Source of the DNA: Methanocellaceae archaeon UBA148
GTDB lineage: Archaea; Halobacteriota; UBA148
NCBI GenBank assembly: GCA_002495885.1
Contig: DAHG01000039.1
Location: forward strand, 1 to 7,614
Length of the DNA: 7,614 nucleotides
Direction of reading: 5' to 3'
Positions within the stretch are counted from its first letter, which is position 1; every line of letters starts with the position of its first letter. Of this stretch, positions 1 to 5,923 are shown piece after piece. The notes beneath the pieces were generated by a model. That model was not told the DNA's origin, did no database searches, and saw only the letters and a list, made by a program, of their open reading frames with translations. The translations under genes were made by a program, and so were the position numbers.

Positions 1-36
1 CAGTTTACTTGCTTCTGACAATTTATTGGATTTTCC

Positions 37-64
37 TTGACTGCCACTGAATTTCTGGTATCGT
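37..64 (+). promoter_or_regulatory. Probable sigma70 promoter for the metK leader
   Basis: TTGACT (37-42) and TATCGT (59-64) are separated by 16 bases, and a TG one base upstream of the -10 (56-57) makes it an extended -10. The predicted transcription start, near 70-71, is exactly where the first stem of the riboswitch begins. The -10 matches consensus at only four of six positions, but its position relative to the riboswitch supports it. Confidence 0.5.
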
Positions 65-70
65 AAACAA

Positions 71-118
71 AGTGGTGATTTAAAGGCAAATTGCGACCAT
101 AACAGCTAAAGCGCCGGG
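71..118 (+). promoter_or_regulatory. SAM-II-type riboswitch upstream of metK
   Basis: The conserved landmarks of the SAM-II (metA motif) aptamer occur in order. A P1 5' strand GTGGT (72-76) is followed at once by GATTTAA (77-83), then TTGC (91-94), the P1 3' strand ACCAT (96-100), an A-rich linker and GCTAAA (105-110). The H-type pseudoknot can form between GGC (85-87) in the loop and GCC (113-115) after GCTAAA. In the marine SAM-II example I remember, the equivalent pairing is CC with GG, so the bases differ while pairing is kept. The linker before GCTAAA is a few bases shorter than in versions I recall, so the related SAM-V class is an alternative. The aptamer should bind S-adenosylmethionine, the product of the gene just downstream, and repress it. 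Confidence 0.8.
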
Positions 119-138
119 TAAATACAAGAATGAAATGG

Positions 139-169
139 AACCCGTGTCCTTCAGCGATGCGGGTTTTTT
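139..169 (+). terminator. Intrinsic terminator in the metK leader
   Basis: Bases 139-148 pair with 156-165 (AACCCG with CGGGTT, then two G-U and two Watson-Crick pairs) around a 7-base loop, and six T residues follow (164-169). It lies between the riboswitch and the metK ribosome binding site, so it acts as an attenuator rather than as the end of an upstream gene. CGGGT (115-119), next to the aptamer pseudoknot strand, can pair with ACCCG (140-144) in the terminator 5' arm. This is a short candidate antiterminator that ligand binding would disrupt. Confidence 0.75.
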
Positions 170-203
170 ATTGGTAATAAAAAAATGGACCTAAGGAGTG
201 AAA

Positions 204-1373
204 ATGTCAGCAAGAAAATATTTTTTTACGTCTGAGTCAGTGACCGAAGGACATCCGGATAAGATGTGTGACCAGATATCCGATGCGGTGTTAGACAGTT
301 TGCTTAGACAAGATTCCCTGGCACGGGTAGCGTGCGAGACATTTGTCACTGTCGGTTTGGTCATAGTCGGAGGAGAGATAACTGTCAAGAAGGGGGCTTT
401 TATTGATCTGCCGAAACTCGTGCGGAAATTGGTAAAAGAAATAGGTTATACCGATGCCAAATATGGATTCAGTGCAGATTCCTGTGCGATTTTGAATGCC
501 ATCGGCACACAGTCCCCCGATATAGCCCAGGGGGTTGATGTGGGAGGCGCAGGTGATCAGGGATTGATGATCGGCTATGCCTGCAAGGAAACTCCTGAGC
601 TTATGCCTCTGCCTATCATGCTATCACATAAGCTCTGTAGCAGATTAGCAGAGGTGAGAAAGAAAAATATCCTTCCCTATCTATGCCCTGACGGAAAATC
701 ACAGGTTACGGTGGAGTATGAGGATAGTATTCCCAGGAGAGTTGATACGGTCATTTTGGCCTGTCAGCACACAGAGGAGATTCTTGACCGTACCAAAAAG
801 AAAATCACCCAGAAAGCAAGGGAAGAGATTAAAGAAAATGTGGTGAAACCGGTCATCGGAAAGGACCTCTTGGATAGCAGAACCAAGTATTTTGTAAATG
901 CCACCGGAAAATTTGTTGTTGGTGGTCCCCAGTCCGATACGGGCATGACGGGCAGAAAGATCATTGTAGATACATACGGTGGCGCTGTACCCCATGGTGG
1001 AGGTGCTTTCTCTGGAAAAGACCCCACCAAAGTAGATCGTTCGGCGACTTACGCCGCCCGTTATATAGCAAAAAACGTTGTTGCCGCAGGCCTTGCGGAT
1101 AAACTTATGATTCAGTTAGCCTATGTCATCGGTGTGGCTGACCCGGTTTCCATCATGGTAAACAGTTTTGGAACTTTAAAAATTTCTCATCAGAAACTTG
1201 AACAACTCATCAGGAAACACTTTCAGCTGACCCCTGGCGGGATCATCGAAATGCTGAATTTAAGAAGACCGATTTATCGTGATACTGCTGCCTATGGTCA
1301 CTTTGGCAGAACTGGGGCGGGGTTCACCTGGGAGAAAACCGATAAGGTGAAAGAGTTAAGAAGAGATGCTTAA
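204..1373 (+). CDS. metK: S-adenosylmethionine synthetase (methionine adenosyltransferase)
   Basis: This cytoplasmic enzyme makes S-adenosylmethionine from methionine and ATP, releasing phosphate and pyrophosphate, and supplies the cell's methyl donor. The 389-residue product is full length for the bacterial family. GHPDK (16-20) contains the catalytic histidine and a Mg-binding aspartate, GAGDQG (115-120) is the first family signature, and GGGAFSGKDP (265-274) is the second, phosphate-binding, signature. The C-terminal region is also typical (TPGGIIEMLNLRRPIY, then AAYGHFGR). I chose ATG at 204 because AAGGAG (193-198) lies 5 bases upstream. An in-frame GTG at 198 overlaps that ribosome binding site and is unlikely to be used. 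The leader carries a SAM-II-like riboswitch and a terminator, so expression should fall when S-adenosylmethionine is plentiful. No damage is seen. Confidence 0.98.
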   Translation: MSARKYFFTSESVTEGHPDKMCDQISDAVLDSLLRQDSLARVACETFVTVGLVIVGGEITVKKGAFIDLPKLVRKLVKEIGYTDAKYGFSADSCAILNAIGTQSPDIAQGVDVGGAGDQGLMIGYACKETPELMPLPIMLSHKLCSRLAEVRKKNILPYLCPDGKSQVTVEYEDSIPRRVDTVILACQHTEEILDRTKKKITQKAREEIKENVVKPVIGKDLLDSRTKYFVNATGKFVVGGPQSDTGMTGRKIIVDTYGGAVPHGGGAFSGKDPTKVDRSATYAARYIAKNVVAAGLADKLMIQLAYVIGVADPVSIMVNSFGTLKISHQKLEQLIRKHFQLTPGGIIEMLNLRRPIYRDTAAYGHFGRTGAGFTWEKTDKVKELRRDA

Positions 1374-1390
1374 TGTTAATTCAATCTAAC

Positions 1391-1421
1391 TTGACCACTC
1401 TACGCATAACTGTTCTATATT
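1391..1421 (+). promoter_or_regulatory. Possible promoter for the zinc-ribbon gene
   Basis: TTGACC (1391-1396) and TATATT (1416-1421) lie in the short gap after metK. The 19-base spacing is longer than ideal, so this is a weak candidate. No terminator is seen after metK, and read-through is also possible. Confidence 0.3.
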
Positions 1422-1469
1422 ACTGATTATGCTTGGTAATCCATTGAACAGCGAAAGGAGGAGATTATA

Positions 1470-2756
1470 TTGAATCGGAACGTCTATTGTCCAAATTGTG
1501 GTTTTCCAATAGCTGTAATGCTTCCGAGCTCTGTATTATGTAAAACATGTTCATCGCAATTTTATGTTAACAGGGACGGAATAGTTGAGAGTGGTACCTC
1601 AGATCCGAGTTCAAAATCACAGGAACAAAAAAAGCCAGTCTCGGATAAAATAATATATATCGAAGACATTTTGAAACGAACCCTCACTAAGGCCTATAGG
1701 AAAGTGACCACGCCAAAGGAAAAATTATTTAAATTCCGCAAAAGAGATGAACTGGATACCTTGATTGAGAGCATGCAAGCAGACACGCGACAAAGTGCGG
1801 GAGAATTAGTTGGTCCGCTACATAATTTCGGATTTTTGGACAAACGCTTAACACATAGGCTCTTGATTGCTTGGGGTCTCTTCAATCCCTATGGCCCAAC
1901 CTGGTGCTCTCTCACTCTGGCAGCGGTTCCCGAAAAAAACATTAGCATAATATACTTAAAAATATCCAACCCTTTTAGTATTGAGTCAATCGTCCATGGG
2001 TGGGTCCGAGAACCTGTAGAAACTGAAACATTGATGACGCTGTTATTCCATATATTAGGTCAAAAAGGTGATGGTCAAATTATTGTTTGTGCACCAACAT
2101 TCATTGTCTGCCGTTCTGATTTATTAAATTTTAAGGATATTGCTACATTAATGTACCATGCCTTTACTATATCGGGTATTAAGGGTTTGAATGAGGATTG
2201 CGAGGCAATGCGTAAACACTGGCTCAACCCATGGGATAGGACTCCGAGCATTGGTGATATGCTCATGAGCTTTATGGAACAAAACTCTTTAGCCACCCCC
2301 AGGGATGATAAAGAGCGAGGAGAACTCTTGGGTTCTCTCGCATCGTTTTTAAGGAAAAAAATGGAAGTTCAATTACCACTAACATCGGAGAACTTCTTGC
2401 GATGGTTTAAACTGGTCACTGATCCTGAGCATCTCGCTGAGGAGTGCAAGCAAATGTGGGTTGCATGGGAGGGAGCGATTGAGCATGTTGGTAAAGGTCT
2501 ACCATCTATAAATGCACAAGACGGATTATCATTTCATTGGGATCTTCTACGTAACAGGAGGATCAGAAAAATGCTTACATTAGAGAAGGTGAAAAGCCTG
2601 CTGGGAGTGAAGGAACTCCCGGGGAGTCAGTGGATCGTGGGCCAGTTGATAGACTCAACCGAGGAATTGATCAAGGAGAACGGGGAGGACTGGATCAGGA
2701 GGAACAGCGACCGGTTAGTGGAGGAGTGGAAAATGTCCGTGGACGCGCTGGATTAG
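1470..2756 (+). CDS. Zinc-ribbon protein of unknown function
   Basis: I do not recognise this 428-residue protein. It starts with a four-cysteine zinc ribbon, CPNC (7-10) and CKTC (24-27), followed by a low-complexity Ser/Lys/Gln linker (about 43-60). The rest looks like a soluble mixed helical domain with no signal peptide and no clear membrane span. The C-terminal 60 residues are rich in Glu, Lys and Trp and probably helical. The start is a TTG, supported by a very strong AAAGGAGG (1454-1461) 8 bases upstream and by the zinc ribbon beginning right after it. By hand count, bases 2581-2756 are about 55% G+C, while sampled 60-base blocks in the middle (1921-1980, 2101-2160) are 30-32%. The tail may therefore have a different history from the body. 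The zinc ribbon could bind DNA, RNA or protein; the sequence does not decide. Confidence 0.85.
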   Translation: MNRNVYCPNCGFPIAVMLPSSVLCKTCSSQFYVNRDGIVESGTSDPSSKSQEQKKPVSDKIIYIEDILKRTLTKAYRKVTTPKEKLFKFRKRDELDTLIESMQADTRQSAGELVGPLHNFGFLDKRLTHRLLIAWGLFNPYGPTWCSLTLAAVPEKNISIIYLKISNPFSIESIVHGWVREPVETETLMTLLFHILGQKGDGQIIVCAPTFIVCRSDLLNFKDIATLMYHAFTISGIKGLNEDCEAMRKHWLNPWDRTPSIGDMLMSFMEQNSLATPRDDKERGELLGSLASFLRKKMEVQLPLTSENFLRWFKLVTDPEHLAEECKQMWVAWEGAIEHVGKGLPSINAQDGLSFHWDLLRNRRIRKMLTLEKVKSLLGVKELPGSQWIVGQLIDSTEELIKENGEDWIRRNSDRLVEEWKMSVDALD

Positions 2757-2771
2757 AGTCTTATGCTATAA

Positions 2772-2852
2772 AGGCGGAAGAATGTTGCGGCCATAAACTA
2801 TTTTGCTAATGACGGAGGTTCTGTAGAAAATGCCAGAGCAGACAAATTTTAA
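2772..2852 (+). pseudogene. Possible fragment of a tyrosine recombinase C-terminus
   Basis: An open stretch with no start codon translates to a peptide containing AAINYFANDGGSVENAR, then ends at TAA (2850-2852). It resembles the helix-turn segment of phage-type integrases that reads roughly TGITNYLENGGSLENAQ, just before the G-H motif. Only about 17 residues match, by eye, and the downstream G-H and catalytic tyrosine are absent. If real, it is a scar of an older integrase gene; it could equally be chance. Confidence 0.25.
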
Positions 2853-2941
2853 ACAGAAGATGGCTAAGGAATGCGATGGCCAGAAGGAGACGGGCTGAAA
2901 GACAAAGGGATCAAGAGACGGCCAAGGATGCGTCAAAATAG

Positions 2942-2959
2942 ATTTTAATTTTTTAAAAT
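2942..2959. repeat. A/T-only inverted repeat
   Basis: ATTTTAA (2942-2948) and TTAAAAT (2953-2959) are perfect inverted arms around TTTT. The right part is T- then A-rich, with no G+C stem, so it would be a poor terminator. Confidence 0.45.
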
Positions 2960-3004
2960 TATGTATCTCTGCCGCTCCTCGTTGCCTCCGTTATGGAGAC
3001 GTGC

Positions 3005-3041
3005 ACCTGGCGCTGGCTCCGGCAAAAGGCCTCCGCCAGGT
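3005..3041. repeat. G+C-rich hairpin downstream of the leftward zinc-finger gene
   Basis: ACCTGGCG (3005-3012) and CGCCAGGT (3034-3041) form a perfect 8-base stem around a 21-base loop that can pair further (GGC with GCC). A smaller hairpin, CTCC-GTTAT-GGAG, lies just to its left. No T run follows on either strand, so it is not a classical terminator. It could be a dispersed genomic repeat or a processing site at the 3' end of the leftward gene that stops at 3059. Confidence 0.5.
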
Positions 3042-3058
3042 TCGCTCTCTCACACACA

Positions 3059-3811
3059 TCAATAATGACTCTCTACTATCTTCCTTATATATTGCGGAAG
3101 TTCGTCTTGCTTGATTTTTCTATCCTTTAAATATTTACGCAGAATTGGACGAATTTCCTTATCTGTGCGACCTTGTTTCCTATACCGAGATACAAAGGAA
3201 TGGAGATTACGCCTCCTCAGCTCCAAGTCTGGATTCTTCTCAAATCTCTTTTTTGAACTGCGACCCATAGCGCATTTATGACTACAGCTCTGCCGATCAT
3301 GTTTAGTAGTTACTGCAAAATGATGGCTACACACAGGACATATTTTAATCACATCGTCAAACCTCTTGCCGTCCAATAATTTAGCAATCTGCCTCGCATA
3401 GCTGTATATAAAATCTTGGTCTGTGTTATCCGATACAGAATACACACCATTTGTCCCTACTTTAACTTTAAATGCCATCGCTGCATCTAATGTAATCGAT
3501 CTCCCTGGCTTATTTTGCATATCTTTAAAATCATCGATAAGGTCTTTCGCTTTTTCCTGGTAATCTTTCAATGTTTCCCTCACATGTTCCTCATCTGTAT
3601 TTTCTGCACTATTATCTGGAAACAACACATAGCCGAGAGGCGCTGGATATGCCACCAGATAGTGATAGCCATAAAACAACTTCATAAGAGCCCTCTCTGA
3701 CATACCATCAATATCTGCGCTCAGAATCTGCGTGCACCATTCTACCGCTTCTTTCTTACGTTTGGCCTCTGACAGCTTATCGTATCTGTCTCTACTTGGT
3801 TTCATTTTCAT
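3059..3811 (-). CDS. Cys4 zinc-finger protein (CGNR-like), element accessory gene
   Basis: The 250-residue product has a charged helical N-terminal half and a compact zinc-finger module. That module is CPVC (158-161) followed by CSHKC (176-180), then a highly basic stretch (SSKKRFEKNP, later RRR) and a Lys/Arg-rich C-terminal helix region. The spacing resembles the treble-clef finger of CGNR-type proteins, though the CGNR tetrapeptide is replaced here by CAMG. It is probably a nucleic-acid-binding protein; its function is unknown. ATG at 3811 was chosen because GGAGG (3819-3823, minus strand) is 7 bases upstream. An ATG at 3817 is too close to that site, and an in-frame ATG at 3904 would run through the promoter region. 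It is transcribed away from the replication and integration genes, as cargo or regulatory genes often are. Confidence 0.75.
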   Translation of the reverse strand: MKMKPSRDRYDKLSEAKRKKEAVEWCTQILSADIDGMSERALMKLFYGYHYLVAYPAPLGYVLFPDNSAENTDEEHVRETLKDYQEKAKDLIDDFKDMQNKPGRSITLDAAMAFKVKVGTNGVYSVSDNTDQDFIYSYARQIAKLLDGKRFDDVIKICPVCSHHFAVTTKHDRQSCSHKCAMGRSSKKRFEKNPDLELRRRNLHSFVSRYRKQGRTDKEIRPILRKYLKDRKIKQDELPQYIRKIVESHY

Positions 3812-3847
3812 ACTCATTCCTCCGTGTTCCTTTTGTATGGAGAAATA

Positions 3848-3874
3848 AGTATACGAACAATTGAAATAATGCAA
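3848..3874 (-). promoter_or_regulatory. Candidate promoter for the leftward zinc-finger gene
   Basis: On the minus strand TTGCAT (3869-3874) and TATACT (3848-3853) are 15 bases apart, and the -10 lies about 37 bases before the ATG at 3811. The spacing is short, so the -10 is more credible than the -35. The -10 is embedded in the GTATAC inverted repeat described separately. Confidence 0.4.
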
Positions 3875-3888
3875 GATAATTGTATACT
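3848..3888. promoter_or_regulatory. Operator-like inverted repeat of GTATAC
   Basis: AGTATAC (3848-3854) and GTATACT (3882-3888) are inverted copies. AATT is found inside both arms. The left arm overlaps the -10 of the leftward promoter. TGTATACT (3881-3888) is repeated exactly at 6165-6172 inside the promoter of the XRE regulator, which suggests a common repressor. A further 9-base direct repeat, TACGAACAA, occurs at 3852-3860 and 3962-3970. Confidence 0.45.
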
Positions 3889-3920
3889 CATATTTACTAA
3901 TCATATCAGATAGTTATCAC

Positions 3921-3949
3921 TTGACTATTATACATTAGTGTATTATATT
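3921..3949 (+). promoter_or_regulatory. Promoter for the DUF5659-like gene and repA
   Basis: TTGACT (3921-3926) and TATATT (3944-3949) are separated by an ideal 17 bases. Transcription should start near 3956, giving a leader of about 36 bases before ATG 3992. The spacer holds an inverted repeat, ATACA (3930-3934) and TGTAT (3939-3943), placed where a repressor would block polymerase. Confidence 0.65.
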
Positions 3950-3991
3950 AGTTGCAAATCGTACGAACAACCATATAATTCGGAGGATGAT

Positions 3992-4258
3992 ATGAAGAAC
4001 TTACCAGATCAACCTGAAACATTTTCTACCGCTGACCTTGGCATCGCAGTGTTCCTTATTACTCTTGGCCATGAACTTGTACGCACAAATGTCATCGACC
4101 AGAGACGCCTTGTGTTTCACTTCAGGCGTAAGGACAACACAGACAGCCTTATTTCAAAGTATTTGACCGGTGATGCAAAAGCACCAGCAAAAAAACTCTT
4201 TGAGAACTACAGGTCACTGCGGGCGCTGGCATTCGCAGGGACAAACAACTTGAAATAA
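3992..4258 (+). CDS. Small DUF5659-like protein
   Basis: The 88-residue product begins MKNLPDQPETFSTADLGIAV and continues with FLITLGHEL, FHFRRKD, ISKYLTGDA and ENYRSLRALAF. This order (a Phe-x-Thr-x-Asp-Leu start, a Gly-His pair, a beta strand, then a Tyr-Arg-x-Leu-Arg/Lys helix) is that of the small DUF5659 family as I remember it. That family is common in integrative elements and phages and has no known activity. ATG 3992 has GGAGG (3982-3986) 5 bases upstream. The frame is open from an earlier ATG at 3938, but that lies inside the promoter and cannot be used from it. The next gene begins 23 bases after its stop, so the two are probably one transcript. Confidence 0.75.
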   Translation: MKNLPDQPETFSTADLGIAVFLITLGHELVRTNVIDQRRLVFHFRRKDNTDSLISKYLTGDAKAPAKKLFENYRSLRALAFAGTNNLK

Positions 4259-4281
4259 TATTTTTGTAGGAGAAAAAGCGT

Positions 4282-5586
4282 ATGGATGCAAGTATCGCAG
4301 CAAGAGTAGAAACAATTCCCCCGGAATTTCTACATTCACCAGAGCATCCCTTTACACCTTGTGACTTTGCTGAACAGGTGACACCTGAGACTCTGCCATT
4401 CTTGTTTATGCGACTGGTGAATGAAAGCCAAACTGAAGACTACCAGCTCAGAATTTTGGAGAAGGCTGCGAAAACCCTAAAGAGGCCACTGGCTGAGTTG
4501 TGGCGTGAGTTTCGGAAGCACCAAAAGAATGCTATCAATGAGCAACGAAAGTTTCGTTTTCTATCTGTCAGTGAAGTTTATTCCCAGTCTGGTTCAAATG
4601 ACTGGTTGGTAAAACCATACTTGGATAAATGTTCACTGGCTATGTGTTATGGGCAATCAGGTACATTCAAATCTTTTCTTGCAATCGATATGGGTCTTTC
4701 CATAGCTTCAGGCACCAACTGGCATGGCAATCCTGTGGCACCGGGGACCGTTTTTTACATCTGCGGGGAAGGCCAGAAGGGTATAGCTCGCCGACTAAGA
4801 GCATGGGAGCTTCACCATGGGATATGTCTTGATAATGTACCTTTCTTTGTCTCAAATCGGCCAGCACAGTTTCTGAACGAGGAATCCGCAATAGCGGTGG
4901 TAGCGGCGGTTGATGAGCTTCGTGATCAGCACGGAAATCCGGTTCTGATAATCATTGACACTCTGAACAGAAACTTCGGGCCTGGTGACGAGAGCAATAC
5001 CTCAGATATGACTATTTTTGTTAACACCATAGACTCTCTTTTGCGCTTTCCATATGCGTGTACAACTCTGATAATTCATCACACAGGGCATAAAGAGCAA
5101 CACAGGGCAAGGGGTGCCTATGCACTGCACGCTGCTCTGGACTGGGAATACGTAGCGATTAGACATGAAACGATATTAGAGCTAATTAACGTGAAAGCAA
5201 AAGACGTAGAAAATCTCCCATCTGTATACCTCAAGCCAGAAAAAATAATCCTTGATTGGCTGGAAGATGATAGGAGTGCGATGACATCACTTGTACTTAC
5301 GAGTACCACCGACAAGATCAAGAAAAACAAGCCGCTTACCAAAATGAACAAAGTTGCTTATGACATCCTTTTGGAAGGGATTAAAAATAACGGGGGAAAA
5401 TCAATTCATACAGATGTCTGGCGAACGGCAGCATACCAGGCCGGTATATCAAAATCAGATAAGCCTGACACAAAGCAAAAAGCTTTTGCAAGAGCCAGAG
5501 ATTATCTCCAGAAGGAAGGCTTAGTTGAGGTAAAGGATGATTGTTGGAGACCTACACCGGACACCGGACATACACAGGACAATTAA
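4282..5586 (+). CDS. RepA-like AAA/RecA-fold helicase or ATPase of the element
   Basis: The 434-residue protein has a RecA-like ATPase core of the AAA_25/RepA type. Walker A is GQSGTFKS (124-131) and Walker B is LIIID (222-226), followed by a Thr-Leu-Asn-Arg segment. The sensor-like HHTGH (266-270) and RGAYALHAALD (277-287) are typical of this group. CGEGQKGIARR (161-171) follows the second strand, also as expected. Residues 350-425 look like a winged-helix DNA-binding domain (ARARDYLQKEGLVEV). Residues 1-100 are an extra helical domain. Such hexameric ATPases unwind plasmid or element origins. ATG 4282 has an AGGAGA (4268-4273) 8 bases upstream. The last codons (from Thr-Pro-Asp-Thr-Gly-His) are written in GGACA repeats, so the gene end doubles as part of the putative origin. 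Confidence 0.85.
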   Translation: MDASIAARVETIPPEFLHSPEHPFTPCDFAEQVTPETLPFLFMRLVNESQTEDYQLRILEKAAKTLKRPLAELWREFRKHQKNAINEQRKFRFLSVSEVYSQSGSNDWLVKPYLDKCSLAMCYGQSGTFKSFLAIDMGLSIASGTNWHGNPVAPGTVFYICGEGQKGIARRLRAWELHHGICLDNVPFFVSNRPAQFLNEESAIAVVAAVDELRDQHGNPVLIIIDTLNRNFGPGDESNTSDMTIFVNTIDSLLRFPYACTTLIIHHTGHKEQHRARGAYALHAALDWEYVAIRHETILELINVKAKDVENLPSVYLKPEKIILDWLEDDRSAMTSLVLTSTTDKIKKNKPLTKMNKVAYDILLEGIKNNGGKSIHTDVWRTAAYQAGISKSDKPDTKQKAFARARDYLQKEGLVEVKDDCWRPTPDTGHTQDN

Positions 5587-5661
5587 AGGACATTGTCCGG
5601 GACATCAAGACGGACAGACACGGACACCCCCCTATAGGGGTGTCCAGTTGTCCGGCTGTCT
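5559..5661. repeat. GGACA iteron array with terminal palindrome (putative replication origin)
   Basis: GGACA occurs on the plus strand at 5559, 5566, 5577, 5588, 5600, 5612 and 5622. Most start-to-start steps are 10-12 bases, close to one DNA turn. Inverted copies (TGTCC) lie at 5594, 5641 and 5649, with a near copy, TGTCT, at 5657. GGACA-T-TGTCC (5588-5598) is a perfect short palindrome. The array begins inside the repA 3' end and ends in the palindrome at 5622-5645. Iterons next to or within rep genes are usual in plasmid origins, so RepA or a host partner may bind here. Origin function is inferred. Confidence 0.65.
5622..5645. repeat. Perfect 9-base inverted repeat closing the GGACA array
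   Basis: GGACACCCC (5622-5630) and GGGGTGTCC (5637-5645) pair around CCTATA. An alternative register, CCCCTATAGGGG (5629-5640), is a perfect 12-base palindrome. It could be a cruciform or nicking/initiation site, or a protein-binding site. It lacks a following T run, so termination of repA here is unlikely to be its only role. Confidence 0.6.
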
Positions 5662-5923
5662 GGGAGGATAGAGAGTGTAATATGAATTTTTTGAAGCTGA
5701 TTCAGGGAGACGGTTTATTATTAAGAAGGTAGTAGATATTGATGGCAACGAATAAGTGGGGGATGCTCACGGTGTGGGTAGTGTATGAAAACTAATTTTA
5801 TGTACATCAGAAATATTCTTTATGAAGGTTACATTTTGGTTACATGGCGAGGGAAATCTTGAAGGATAAAGGGATACAGAGGGAATGGGGGATACACAAT
5901 TAGTTGAGGTGAGGCATTTCTGA
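5662..5923. other. Non-coding gap between the GGACA array and the excisionase gene
   Basis: No convincing gene is present. Three tiny frames can be read on the plus strand: 5682-5732 (16 residues, MNFLKLIQGDGLLLRR), 5742-5795 (17 residues) and 5785-5862 (25 residues). None has a well-spaced strong ribosome binding site, though the first has a natural-looking composition. The right half holds two pairs of short direct repeats (GGTTACAT and GGGATACA), listed separately. No clear sigma70 promoter for the excisionase was found. Confidence 0.4.
5827..5896 (+). repeat. Two pairs of direct repeats before the excisionase gene
   Basis: GGTTACAT occurs at 5827-5834 and 5838-5845, 11 bases apart start to start. 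GGGATACA occurs at 5871-5878 and 5889-5896, 18 bases apart. Short phased repeats just upstream of a Xis-like gene could be binding sites for the Xis-like protein or for the integrase arm domain. This is inference from position only. Confidence 0.4.

Larger units (their letters stand above)
2757..3058. other. Gene-poor region between the chromosomal flank and the element
   Basis: No convincing gene is seen in these 302 bases. Two very short frames exist: a 22-codon ORF at 2830-2898 with GGAGG 11 bases upstream, and a 21-codon Arg-rich ORF at 2876-2941 in another frame. Neither has enough support to be called a gene. The region also holds a possible recombinase fragment (2772-2852), an A/T-only palindrome (2942-2959) and a G+C-rich hairpin (3005-3041). 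Composition changes sharply near 2970. It is the likeliest place for the left edge of the integrated element, but I found no copy of the tRNA-Glu 3' end here. Confidence 0.5.

Noticed and set aside
1435..1451. TTGGTAATCCATTGAAC after metK resembles the start of the tRNA-Glu 3' end (TTGGTAGTCCC, with TTGAAC further on) and could be a left attachment site.
   Set aside because: Only about 9 of the first 11 bases match and the rest needs a large gap. True tRNA attachment repeats are usually longer and exact.
2830..2941. Two overlapping tiny ORFs (2830-2898 and 2876-2941), one Arg-rich.
   Set aside because: Both are under 25 codons, in different frames, with weak or distant ribosome binding sites and no recognisable family.
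2963..3057. The minus strand reads VCERANLAEAF, like the N-terminus of group II intron reverse transcriptases.
   Set aside because: The similarity stops after about 11 residues, the frame ends at 32 codons, and no intron domain V or RT motif is nearby.
3812..3904. An upstream in-frame ATG at 3904 (minus strand) would lengthen the zinc-finger protein by 31 residues.
   Set aside because: The added segment covers the promoter and inverted repeats and has no ribosome binding site, whereas ATG 3811 has GGAGG at 7 bases.
5622..5645. The 9-base stem after repA was considered as an intrinsic terminator.
   Set aside because: No T run follows on either strand, and the stem is made of the same GGACA units as the array.
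5559..5661. The GGACA array was considered as a CRISPR array.
   Set aside because: The repeat unit is 5-7 bases with 2-7 base gaps, far below CRISPR repeat and spacer lengths, and no cas gene is present.
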